From NCBI GenBank assembly GCA_013365365.1, contig JABVXU010000162.1, forward strand, positions 46,410-110,409: 64,000 bases of DNA. Direction: 5' to 3'. A program made the translations under genes and the position numbers. The stretch is from Cruorifilaria tuberocauda. Taxonomy: Eukaryota > Nematoda > Chromadorea > Rhabditida > Onchocercidae. Positions 53,501 through 64,000 of the stretch are shown here, one piece after another. The stretch's first letter is position 1. Every line of letters starts with the position of its first letter. A model generated the notes under the pieces. The model was not told where the DNA came from. It did no database searches and worked only from the letters and a program-made list of their open reading frames with translations.

Positions 53501-54403
53501 TCATTCCTTCTCAAAATAGCTATAAAGAGGTGATTAATCTTAAAAAAAATCTGAAGATGGACTGCACAGATTCCACTTTTTCCTACTTACGGTTAAACAG
53601 GAGGCACAGGTTGACAGAGTTTCAGATGATATTATTTTTAATAAAAGAGAAAGAGTTTTTTGATAATTTAAAACAGGCACAACAATTAATAATACATGAA
53701 TTTTGAAATAATAACGAAAATACTTATCACTATAAAGGGAATTTAAAAGAAATACTAACAGTTTGCAAAAAATGAGAAGATGTCGCGGTAACGCGTTGAT
53801 GTGCTAGGCTACAATCAGCACATAAAGCTTCATTGCAAATAATACATTTGGTTGTGGCCTGATGTTTATCTGGGCAGACTGCAGATTCACACCTTCTGAA
53901 ACAAAATATGAAATATTCCGATGTGTACAACATTTTAGAGTTCACCAAAAAAGCATAAAAGACCGCTGTCAACTTGTCGTTTACTGTTATTTATTAAACG
54001 ACTAAATCAGTACATGCAATGAACACACTATTTGGTGAAAAATATGAAGCAGACCTCACAGTACAATCGCTTGCATTTGGAAGATTAAGTACATGAGATC
54101 GCAGACACTCCGTACGGCAAACTTGGCAGATCAGCGTCTGATGATTCATTGATGCTACAAAGAAATCAAATTTTCAATACTTTTTTTCTGATTTTTCATG
54201 TTTTTTGAATAAATAACTGGTTAAATTGCGAAGAGTATACACAAGAAAATATGAAACCTTGTTCACATTTGGTTTTGCAGGATGGACAGAGAGTATGAAG
54301 ACATGGTAGTAATGCTGTTATGGGGGTTAAATCAACCGGTGGAGAGAAGCCACAGAGTTTCGAGCGACACAAATCACACCGGTTAAACTCTTCTCCCATC
54401 TAT
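47581..54403 (-). CDS. TIF1: TIF1-family TRIM protein (TRIM24/TRIM33/bonus type): RING, B-boxes, coiled coil, PHD, bromodomain
   Basis: TIF1 proteins are nuclear RING ubiquitin ligases and chromatin-reading co-regulators. The start is ATG 54399, four bases after the acceptor TTTACAG at 54404. About 22 exons. RING: 54399-54258 ('CLHTLCPSCKTKC') with 54153-54054 ('CQVCRTEC'). B-box 1: 53896-53762 ('CIICNEALCADCSLAH'). B-box 2: 53454-53373 with 53280-53132 ('CIRCRLH', 'CMTCIAGRLH'). Coiled coil: about 53029 to 51785. A long Ser/Pro/Gln-rich linker follows: 51634-51392, 51253-51115, 50901-50853, 50791-50643, 50293-50172, 49984-49690 and 49584-49411. PHD: 49298-49128 ('YCYVCQQGC', 'CCARCPRVFHNICHIP') with 48819-48737 ('EWACSLC'). 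Bromodomain: about 48602-48368 ('IIKQPMDFSTIARRL', 'NCSTFN') with 48037-47887. The last exon (about 47687-47581) ends 'EVKSEFSEIT'. PHD and bromodomain key residues look intact. It is probably the single TIF1 relative of vertebrate TRIM24/28/33; which one cannot be said. Confidence 0.9.
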
Positions 54404-57400
54404 CTGTAAAGTAGTTGATCAGACATATTCATATACTTGTACAAAATTAATCTGTACATAAATCGAAATGAAAAGCATAAATATATTAATATAATGAACT
54501 GATAATGAAATTATTGAGTAACTGTACAACAACTCTAAAAAAGCGAGAGGATATGGGGAAGGAATAAGATGAGTTAACGGTTTCCTAGAGGATCTCCTTC
54601 CCGATGAATGGAGGGAGAGATATTAGAAGCTGTGTTTTACAAGCATTACTCGATGAAACCACAACACTCATTCAAATGTAGTCTGTCATCCTACTGATGA
54701 TCTGCGTGCATTATCGTAACAGGTATCCATGCGTACGTTTTCGTATACCCGCCCGTTACATGTAGACAGATGCCGGCCGGCGGACGATCTACCGATGGCT
54801 ACCCGACGTCCCTTCGAACAAGCAGAAGAGATGAGAAAGTGCCACGTGAACAGAACCAGACACTGCGATATGTGTAGCCCTGCTCCATAAGAGCATTATA
54901 CTAATGGTGTGTTTGTGTGTCTCGCTGAAGCCAATGATGCTGTCGAGCAAAGGACGGCAATCGGTTTGCGAGCCAGCTCGAACCGGATTCTTCCGGTTCG
55001 CCATTGAGGATTGCTTCCTTTTTGTCTGCCTGTTGTGAAGGCGAGGGTGAGATGTTGATAGACAGTAGTAGTGACATACGGCGAAGCCACAGAAATGAAT
55101 GAATCGATAATGGCAGAATACGAATATCGAAGAACGTAAAAGGAAGAAAAGAGAGGTTGCGACGGAAAATCACATGACGGTTTCGCTACAAAAGATCGCG
55201 TAACAATTCTTGCCACGTGACAATGCGGTATGACGACTCTTTTTCACGTTTTATAATGTAAATCGACGTGGTCAACAAAAGTAGGTAAACCGACTAGGTA
55301 AAGAAAAGGCGAGCATTCTGTGACTGAAATCCCCTTATTTGCAATCCCCCGTGAAGTAGTTAGATGAATGGATGACTTGTTAATATTGCTCGCCTATTAA
55401 TTATACTTCATAGTGATTTATTCTCATCGTCTTATGATTCCTTTCTTCATCTGGTAACTGTTTCCTAGTGCTTAACTCACTGAAATCAACACACAAATTT
55501 CACCCAGTGAATATGGGCATGTTTCGGTTAGAGTTACTGTTCTGCATCACCATTTTTTAAGATTAAACTTAAAATGGCAACTAAATTCATCTTTTTTAAA
55601 ATTACCTTAGAAAAAAGATCTCAATTAATGCGAATATCACTCATCACTTGGAAAATGATTTGTTAGCTAGATATTTTGCGAAATGGGTGGGGAAGTTGTA
55701 ACATGTGAGGTGGCAAGTAACATTTTCTCTAAGACAAGATGAAGAAAACAAGTGCTGCACTTAATTCTTCGTTGGAATAAGGAGATGCAAATGCCAGCTC
55801 TGATAGACACACTTTGTTAATATGTCGTTGGTATACACTGATAAGTAAAGGCAGTCATCGTTATGAAAAAATATAAAACGTTAACAGCAAATAAAAAGTT
55901 AAAATTTATATGAGTTTACAAATCGAATACGTTTCGGACCGGGATTTTTTAAACCATGAAAGCTAGAATGGATTAATGTCAAGCTCCATATTATTTTCCA
56001 AAGTAATTCACCTTACATTCAAATTAGAAATTACAGCAAGAATCCTGTTCTGACCGCTAAACATTTTTACACCCGAAATTACTTTGTTCTAATAAGGAAA
56101 TCCTATTCGCTCATATCATCCAGAATTGAGTTTAACTAACACAAAGTCATGTTTCCAGCTCCAGCTCCTCATTCATTGGATTAAATCAGTTTTTTTTTAG
56201 TTGATCCCTGTTTGTTTTGAAGTTTAGAATAAAATTGAGTTCTATTATTATTTGCAAGCTAAAGTAAACTAGAACGTAGAGATGTTATCGAAATTTTACT
56301 GAACTGATTAATTTTTAATTTTTTCACATTCACTGAATTAAAAACACGTATACATGTCTATGATGAATGCCAGAAGTTTCGAATTTCTTCATCCCTTGGT
56401 TAATTCTGCTGTAAATTATAACGGTTGCTTACTATGAAGTAACTCTTTGTTAAATACTTTTAAAGCTTATATCCTCTAATCATTCCCGTATTTTTTCTAA
56501 AAATATGCAGCTCTTGATTAATTCCCAAAACTCGAGGATCAAATTTATACAGCTGACTTTTATGTTGTTGCATCTTTTGACCGGTTATTCAGAAATCCAA
56601 TTCAATCGCAATTGAAAAGTGTTATGATTTATACAAAGGATTTAGAAGATTTTGATTAAAGAATGACTTTAGAATTATCGCGAAAGTTTTTATAATAGTA
56701 ATTTAAGTTTAGAAATATTGAAATTTTGGAGCAGATGCAACGAATTGCTTGAAATTTCAGAAGTTTCAAAAACTTGGATTCTTCTGACCTATAAATTTTA
56801 ACTAATTGATAATTTATTATAACAATTAAGGTCTCAGTATGAAATTCTATCCCTGATTAGATATTATAAATCCGTTACCATAAATCTGTGAAAGTTTTCG
56901 TTGTAACAATAACTGTGATAAATGTTTTATTGTTCGACGCATATTCTTTTGCAAACGTAATAACAATTGTTAGAAAATATCACGAGTAGAGTCGATCACC
57001 GTGTATAATACTCGGATTAATTCTGATTTACATAATAAAAATATTTCGGTTCCCAGCAACATCTGCATCACCATCAATGTTCCAATCTCTTCTCAGCACC
57101 ATAATTATAAAATATTTGTTCCTCTTTTGAAAATAACTAGTTACGAATCCACTTATAAAAAAATACTGCTCCAGAAACTCTGAGACACATAAAATCAAGC
57201 CATATGGTGCAGTCATTATATGTACTCTGTACCTTGATATTCGTCGCTTGAAGACAAAATTTCAGACAAAATTCCATAGCATTTATGAAACGCACTATAA
57301 TCATAACTTAACTTTATGTCACTGTGTTGACGTTGTATGACTAACTCATTGTGTCAATGAAAAGAAATCGCTAGGGCAAAAAAAATTTATCAAGAGTTTT

Positions 57401-57625
57401 CATAGCGCAAAAATATGTGCCACAAAAATTAAAATCAGAAAACAAAAAATTGAAATTCTGCAATGACATTTATAACATTTCTTTTGTGAATAAATTGGGA
57501 CTCTTTTGGGAAACCAGAAGGCGCAAATATTAAAAAATGGAATAGGAACAAACACAGCATCTAATTAGTGATCTTTACAGCATGCAAATTATCATTTCAA
57601 ATGGACGCTTTAGTACCTTCTTAGT
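54404..57625. promoter_or_regulatory. Upstream region of the TIF1 gene with a GC-richer patch
   Basis: About 54700-55230 is clearly less AT-rich than the surroundings and is open in two overlapping minus-strand frames, which the lack of AT-rich stop codons alone can explain. It lies 300-800 bases upstream of the TIF1 leader acceptor, where a promoter or outron start is expected. From 55.3 to 57.6 kb the sequence is AT-rich and I see no gene. Confidence 0.4.
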
Positions 57626-57799
57626 TTATCGCCTTATCCTTTTCAAAAAATTTGCACCGGTTAATACGGATGTAAAGTCGTATCCACCACCGTAACCGGT
57701 GTACAAACAAATGACAGCAACAAATGAAATCCCGGAAAATGCTGGTAAAAATTCTGAATAGGAAGCACCATATAAATATTCCGAAAGTACCAGTGACAT
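57626..57799 (-). CDS. Short ORF candidate (57 codons) with a hydrophobic centre
   Basis: ATG 57799 to stop 57626 encodes 57 residues. There is a hydrophobic centre ('FSGISFVAVICLYTG'), then 'YGGGYDF', and a basic end 'KRIRR'. Codon use is less AT-driven than in surrounding non-coding DNA. An acceptor-like TTCAG lies inside the frame, so it could also be a last exon. No family is recognised and no homologous context exists, so it may be chance. Confidence 0.3.
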   Translation of the reverse strand: MSLVLSEYLYGASYSEFLPAFSGISFVAVICLYTGYGGGYDFTSVLTGANFLKRIRR

Positions 57800-58887
57800 A
57801 AATACTATAAAAATCCCGATGAAACAGGATTTACTAAATATGATACGGCATATATCATGTATACGCGGATATATATATATAAGAATATATACAATTAACA
57901 GAGAGATATATTACAAAACATCTAAAAACTATTCCAAAATTTTAAGGACTTGTAAACGAAATGAATGATGAGGAAGCATATTAGCTTACTTTGTGCCACT
58001 AATTTAAGAAAAAAAAGTAGAAATTGACACACGAAAGAAAACACAACACCAAATCAATTAAAAGAGAGAAAACTGGACGGAAAAATACGAGTATAAAGGA
58101 GCACTGATCTGTGCCTTTAAGTAGACGCTAAATACTTGTAAATCAAATAAAATAGAGAACAGCAACAATTTAATTATAGCTGGATAAAAAAAAAGAGCAA
58201 AATGAATGAAAATAAATGGATGGAGGAGAAATTTTATGGTGTTTAAAAGACAAACCAAGAAAATTAAATATTTCAAAAACTGAAAAAATAATGAGCGTGA
58301 TCGCTTTGTTGGATAGAACAGAAAGCAGCATTGAGAATAAAAAACATGTGATAAAAATATAGCATAAATGATTACCAGAGTTTCGCGTTACATGCTTTTC
58401 TTTAGAATACGTATTTAACCTAATCCAAAGACTACAGAATGATTCGGTGAAATACTACAAAAAGGCCAATATAATGGAAGTATTGCCAATGACGTTAGAC
58501 CCGTATGCTCTTGATTTCACACTTCCTGAAATCATCTAGTTGCGCATCAATGCGTAACGGTATCACTTTCACTTTCCCAGTTTAGGTCATAATAGTTCAT
58601 ACGAATCATTTTATTATTTTATAATTCTTAGAAGACTTTAAAAGTCCTGCCAGTTTCACATTTGCATTTCCATTTAATATATCCCAGGAATTTCCTCCAT
58701 TTTAGCTTTAGTAATTGCATACTCAAGAAAGAATAAACGAGTAAAACAGAAACAATGCAATAAGTTCTTTAACAGAAAAATAAACTGCGGAGGGCTATGA
58801 ATTAATGTGATATCTTATGTTAGCAGTAACTGTAGTATCAGCACTTTCAGTGTTCATCTGCAGCGGTGCAGTTACCTGAGATGTTAT
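57800..58887. other. AT-rich spacer downstream of the secreted-protein gene
   Basis: It contains the 3' end of the gene at 58888-61139. A complement of AATAAA (TTTATT) near 58611 is a possible poly(A) signal. TA-rich runs lie around 57870. No coding signal is seen. Confidence 0.4.
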
Positions 58888-61139
58888 CTATCCTCCACCC
58901 GTTTTATAACGACGTCGTGACGGACGCTCGCCAAATAAACGCTCCGGATCGTCAGCCGCCTGAATTGAACGAGCCTGGGCACGCATCTCACTATAAGGAT
59001 CCCTTGGTGGACGCTGAGGCAAAATCTAGAAAAACAAATTACACCGTAAAAATGATGAATATTTTCATTATGCATCACGTTAAGCTTAGTAACCCCATCA
59101 TTTAGAAGTTTCTAAAGAAATTCGTACTCAAACCAGTCTACTGAGTGTTGTCATCTGTCAGTAAATATCGTGACTATGTTTTAGACTCAGTCAACATCAG
59201 TTTTTGAAAACTTCTAGTATTTTTTTTATAAATTATTCATAGCAGTCCTGCTTTTTCAGCAAAAACAGGACTTCTGTGAATAATTATTAACTAAAAATCT
59301 GTAGAACATTGTGTACTGCGTTCGAAAACTCACAGTTTTGTCAATAAGTTTACGGTTTTCATCAAAATTAAGGATCTGATTGCCTTCAATGCTGTCAATA
59401 GCATCATGTGGCGGCCAAAAACGACCTGAAGGAATTGTTATTGGAAGCGAACAGCTATATGCTACAGAACCGGTTCTTTGGATTGGTTCCGATTCTCCAC
59501 CTTCTAATTCTACTGAGCTTGAGCGCAAATCTAAAAATCAAAGAAATTCTGCAATCGAATTGTCAGGAATAGCAAAGCAAAGAATATTATTTCTTTAATT
59601 TGAAAGTTGGAATATAAATTTGCTCAAATTTCCTGGATTCTAAATGATTACGAATCAGGAGACTAGGAAAGAGTGGAAGTTAATAAATCAACAATGTTGG
59701 AAACATGAACAGAAGGAAAGACGATTTTCTTTAATTGCCAACACTTTTAATGTAAGAGGGTATTGGGTCGACAATATTAAAAAATAAAAAGAACGTTTTA
59801 TAAATAGATCATCACACGAACGATCCGTCCACATTCGAGCTTTTTCTGTTAAACCGTAGTTTCTATCATATTTGACAACATAACACTGAAACTACAGAAA
59901 ATTACAAAAATTAAGATAAAGAAAAATGACTACAGCACGTACCGTTCTCCTCAACCCATGAATTTTCAGGGTGTCTTCCTCTAACAATCATATCTGTACC
60001 GCCTTCATTGAAATTCAAATGTGCGTGAGATATATCAATATTACCAGAATCTGTAAATTAAAAATACCAAAATAGAAGTACATTACAATTTATACATCAA
60101 AATTCCTGAAAACCATTTATCATTAAAAAATCTTAATTTTTTCTCCGCAAGCTTAAAAAAATTTTAACTAAAAAATCTGAAGCTTAGATTTTTATAGTGA
60201 TTGTTTTGTTTAAAATATTCTCTTTTATTGGTAACGCGAAAAAAATGAAAAGTTTGACGTTTAAATGAGAATGCATAATGAACTGAAAACAATTGCCTGC
60301 AAGATTTTAGTTCTGAAAACCTAGAAACTTTTAATTCGGATAAAAACATAGGACAGAAAACGAACCATTGGGCTGGTCTGTGTAAAATAGACCTGACATT
60401 GCAGATCCCTCATTTAAATTACCCGTTTCTTTTTCTGGAACCATATCTTCATCGAAAGAGAACAAGCCTTCCCCAATCACTACAAATTCAGCTGATATAT
60501 TCACCACACTAAATAAAAACATTGTTTTTAAGATGTAATGTGCGTCAATGTTTTATCAGTTATGGAAAAAATGAAAAAGCAAAATTATAAACAGATAGGA
60601 GCAAAATGAAAATTCTCGCGTTATTGCAAATTTGTATCTGCTTTTATAGAAAAACACGCGTAAGGCGATAATGAAGAAAGAAAGATAAAAAACTAAAGAA
60701 TCATACTTTCATCCCGTCCTTCGTCAAATTCATTCACATTTCTCCCGTTAACGTTTATGATACGATCTGATGAGCCAGGAAACCGTATATAGCGCGCAAA
60801 TCCGCTGTCTGCTTCCATTACCTAAAGTTCGGGAAAATTTTTCCAGCTTAATTTTGAACTAAATTTATAATTTTAAATTAATTTATTTTATTAAAAATCT
60901 GCAATTTACATGCATAAAATTCTAACGGATTCAAAAGTCCGAAAAACAGATCACCGGAACCATAGCTCACCAAAAGAATTCCAGAAATAAACCGCAAGTG
61001 TTTTGGGAGCTCTTTCATAAGCAAATTTTACAATCAACAATTTCCATATATCATTATCTTCATTCATTGTGATTTTGCATACAAAGGATTGAAAAGCAGA
61101 AAAAAACAATAGAATGCAAACCACATCGGAAGTGGCCAT
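58888..61139 (-). CDS. Predicted secreted protein of unknown family
   Basis: Six exons on this strand. The first ATG (61139) opens 'MATSDVVCILLFFSAFQSF', a good signal peptide, ending at a donor near 61081. Next are about 60824-60715 ('FARYIRFPGSSDRIINVNG'), 60510-60362 ('EFVVIGEGLFSFDEDMVPEK'), 60052-59942 ('DISHAHLNFNEGGTDMIVRG'), 59532-59335 ('SVELEGGESEPIQRTGS') and 59028-58888. The last ends with the basic tail 'ERPSRRRYKTGGG' and stop. About 260 residues: signal peptide, acidic middle, Arg/Pro-rich end, no further membrane segment. Splice sites are consensus at most junctions (for example TTTTTATTTAG before 60510 and ACAG before 60052). I do not recognise the family; it could be nematode-restricted. 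The Arg-Arg-Arg near the C-terminus could be a processing site. Confidence 0.65.
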
Positions 61140-64000
61140 TTCTGCGCAGTTCTTAGCAAACGGCTTCAAGTTTACGGCCTCCTGGCAGTTTATATTTGAT
61201 GACAGTACTATTAACGTTGTGTTTGCGTTAAAATTTCACGTCTGCAGAAAATTAACAGATCCATATTAATCAAATTTTTCATAATTTAAATTCAAATTTA
61301 TTTTATTAAAAATCCACAATTCACATGCATAAAAATCTATAGAAAAGTTACATGTCGTCTGCAGAGAAAAAATTAAATATAAGTTATAAAAATTTACAAA
61401 ATTTGATTTCAATACTGAATCGATTAACGAAAAAAAATATTGCTATTTGAAGGAATTCTGTTCTCTATTTCCTCCTTATCTCCCTATTAAGTCCTAGTTT
61501 TCGAAATCTGATGAAATTTGCTAAATGCAGTGTGATAATCACAACAGACTGATTGAATAAGGATGAACTACTCGAAACTAAAGACAAGCTGAAAATCACA
61601 CTTCTTTGTTCCCTCAATTGAAGTGAACGACGTAAACCACTGACAGCCGATCAGCAAGCAAATAAACAAAGTGGCTTGACGGCTGAAAATGTCAACAAGG
61701 TTCACGTGTAATTATGCCTAAGAAGGAAGAATGATGCTGTATTAAATGAACAAGATGGTCCCACTAATATCATGATAATTTTACGCTTGAAACAAGACGA
61801 GAATCAAAAAAATTTCAAAAATCTTGCCAATTTAATTTATCACTAATAAAATGAAATATAAATTTGGGACAAATGCAAGTAATGTAGGGTAAACAATGCT
61901 CTGTCATTGATCATTTATGAAGAAATCGGTTTAGCAATTTAGTTAGGTTTCATGAACCATTTTTATGAGAAACAAATCATTAAATATCTTAAAATTTTTA
62001 TTAATGCTAGAAATGATTGGGTTTGCTAATTAATGATATCAAAATATTAAATTCAAATCGTTTCCCTCATTATACACAGTATTTAGAAATTGACTTAAAA
62101 TGAGAATTTTGCTCATTAGCTTCAAAAGCAAGACTGACAAGTAGTATGAGTAAAATTCGTTTAGGTTTATAAAATTTGCCCTGTTCTTCTATAAAATAAT
62201 TATATTAATTTCCAATTGCATTTTTATCTTAAGATATACCAGAAAAGGAAACATGGAAAAGATTAGGAAATCAAGAACTAATTTTTTTCTCGTGGATCTA
62301 AAGATTGCATCTTACTCCGTTTAATGAAAGACTTCCCATGAAGAAACTTCGTTTTAAAAAACCAGTTTGAAAATTAGTTACACAAATGAAGTTAAAAGAG
62401 CATTGATAAAGATCCCCTGAAAGTTCGGGATAAAGCAATCCATTCTTCAGATACGCAAAAAAAAGGCAATTACTTTTCAATCCATAAACTCTCCAGGATT
62501 TGATAACTTTTCTTGTTTTGCTATGCTTGTATAGTAAGATGGTCTCTTACTATAACAACAATATCCTTATTAAAGCGACTGACAACCCTGACTTTCACGG
62601 CTAGATTATAAGGTCATAAGTACCAATAGAATCAGTTTCTAAAAAATTCTAATAGAAGTGCAAATTTCCCTGCTTGAGTAATCGTTCTGATAGTAATATG
62701 ACATGAGCAAAAAGTAAAATAGGGAATTATTCTTTATTGCGGTTAAACGTAAAACAAGAATAATTGCAATAAATGAGCTAAAGTATGATGGACATAGGTT
62801 AGAAAAGGATTATGACACTGCATGCTAACCTCTATTGCTTATGCTAAACTTCAAAAGTACTAATAGAAAATTCCTCAATATTTATACATACATACCAAAT
62901 GTTCCGAAAGAACTCTTTAAATAAACAATGCGCGGCGGTTTGATGGAAGTTCGATAATTAAATATGCGTTAAAGCAGTTCCTACCAAAAAGATAATGGAT
63001 GCGCTCGGATGGTTTTTTTTTGTCAAAATTTTTTTCATAATCATAACTAGCTAGACTTCTTACTCATTCATGTTAAGCAAGAGATCAAAGATAAGTGGTG
63101 TGACCAACTTCTAAACTAGAAATTTGCAAATATTATTTGTCTTTCAAAGAGACAAAGAATTCATAAAGTCAAGAAGAGATGTACAAAAGATCCAACGATC
63201 GGAAAGAAACGAGGAAGATCCATAAGTAATGTGAGGATTTTAGAACATTTTTAACAATGGAAGTAGAAAAACATCTATTTGAAGAATTACTAAACGGCAA
63301 AATTTTGCACGATAAATCAAAATGAAGGATATAGAATACTGAAAAGTTTACTGATGGCATTTCATTTTGTTCAGTGATCATAATCGTCAAAACCATGTTG
63401 TTTTCAGTGCACTGCTCATGATGTTATTTGGAGAGTAGCTAATACTTTTTTCAATGAGTTTATGAATACCGAATGTGAAACAAATAAAGTTCTGAAGTAT
63501 TCGGTCCATATTACTGCTAAATGGTGATGAAGATATAAATAGGGTTTCGGAAAATAGATTGTGACATTACTGAAATACTTAGGTAAAATCAAACTATCAA
63601 AATAGCTAAGCTACTAGTACGATGTTTTGAATGTTGCAGAGATGAAATTGAATATTGAATATAGCTGCTTCAGTCTCTTTATTCTGAATTAGTCTTGAAG
63701 ATGAAACATGTCCACACAGAACAATATCTTGCCAGAAATTCAATTTTAAAAAAGGTGTTATTATCATCTGCATATATATTTTAAACATAACTGGTTCTTT
63801 TCATTCAAGAACTGGAGTTCTTAGTCTTCTCTCTTTAGCTCTAAATAATAATCATAGCTGACAAAACCGTCGTCAGTGCGGGTCAGTTATAAACAAATTT
63901 AGCAAAATTATCCAGAATTGTAGAGAATTTTCTGGAGAGTATATATCAGATATAAATGTTTATATTCAATCTTTATAAGATAGGGCAACGTGAGAAACTA
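61140..64000. other. Intergenic region, nothing recognised
   Basis: This is the upstream flank of the secreted-protein gene and runs to the window edge. It is strongly AT-rich. The short open frames in it have no splice context or recognisable motif. Confidence 0.5.

Noticed and set aside
54896..55216. Overlapping minus-strand ORFs of 106 and 90 codons
   Set aside because: Same reason: low stop density in a GC-richer patch, no motif, and it lies upstream of the TIF1 leader acceptor.

Overview
This is a window of AT-rich, intron-dense animal DNA. Exons are mostly 80-250 bp, introns are mostly 50-700 bp, and splice acceptors are of the nematode TTTNCAG type. Several start codons lie a few bases after a consensus acceptor (12583, 15658 and 54403), as expected if a spliced leader is added there. 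The protein set (DCAF1, a TRABID-like protein, a MET/SVH-2-like receptor kinase, a TIF1-type TRIM protein) and the base composition suggest a parasitic nematode, most likely a spirurid/filarial species. The species was not identified. All gene models were read by eye from open frames, splice signals and remembered family features, so exon ends are approximate unless the text says the phases were checked.

Layout. 573-12583 (-): a DCAF1 gene of about 35 exons (CRL4 ubiquitin-ligase substrate receptor). 13828-14977 (+): a short spliced coding unit that either stands alone or forms the N-terminus of the next gene. 15658-20321 (+): a TRABID/ZRANB1-type protein with three ubiquitin-binding NZF fingers, but with Ser and Asn where the OTU catalytic Cys and His should be. 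21950 to about 30026 (-): a single-pass receptor with about six Ig and two FN3 domains. About 30.1-39.3 kb: no supported gene. 39378-46509 (+): a Sema-PSI receptor tyrosine kinase of the MET/SVH-2 type. 47581-54403 (-): a TIF1 protein (RING, B-boxes, coiled coil, PHD, bromodomain). 54.4-58.9 kb: mostly non-coding, with a GC-richer patch upstream of TIF1 and one short candidate ORF. 58888-61139 (-): a small secreted protein of unknown family. 61.2-64 kb: nothing recognised.

How the genes relate. DCAF1, the TRABID-like protein and TIF1 all belong to ubiquitin biology (substrate receptor, chain reader, RING E3/chromatin reader). The Ig/FN3 protein and the MET-like kinase are cell-surface receptors. 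There is no sign of a bacterial-style operon, and the clustering may be chance.

Most unusual points: the apparently dead deubiquitinase that keeps all three ubiquitin-binding fingers; a near-perfect 35-bp hairpin in a DCAF1 intron; a decayed copy of a kinase exon inside the receptor-kinase gene; a 96%-identical copy of an FN3 exon in an intron of the Ig/FN3 gene; and the small coding unit in front of the TRABID-like gene whose splice phases allow it to be an N-terminal extension.
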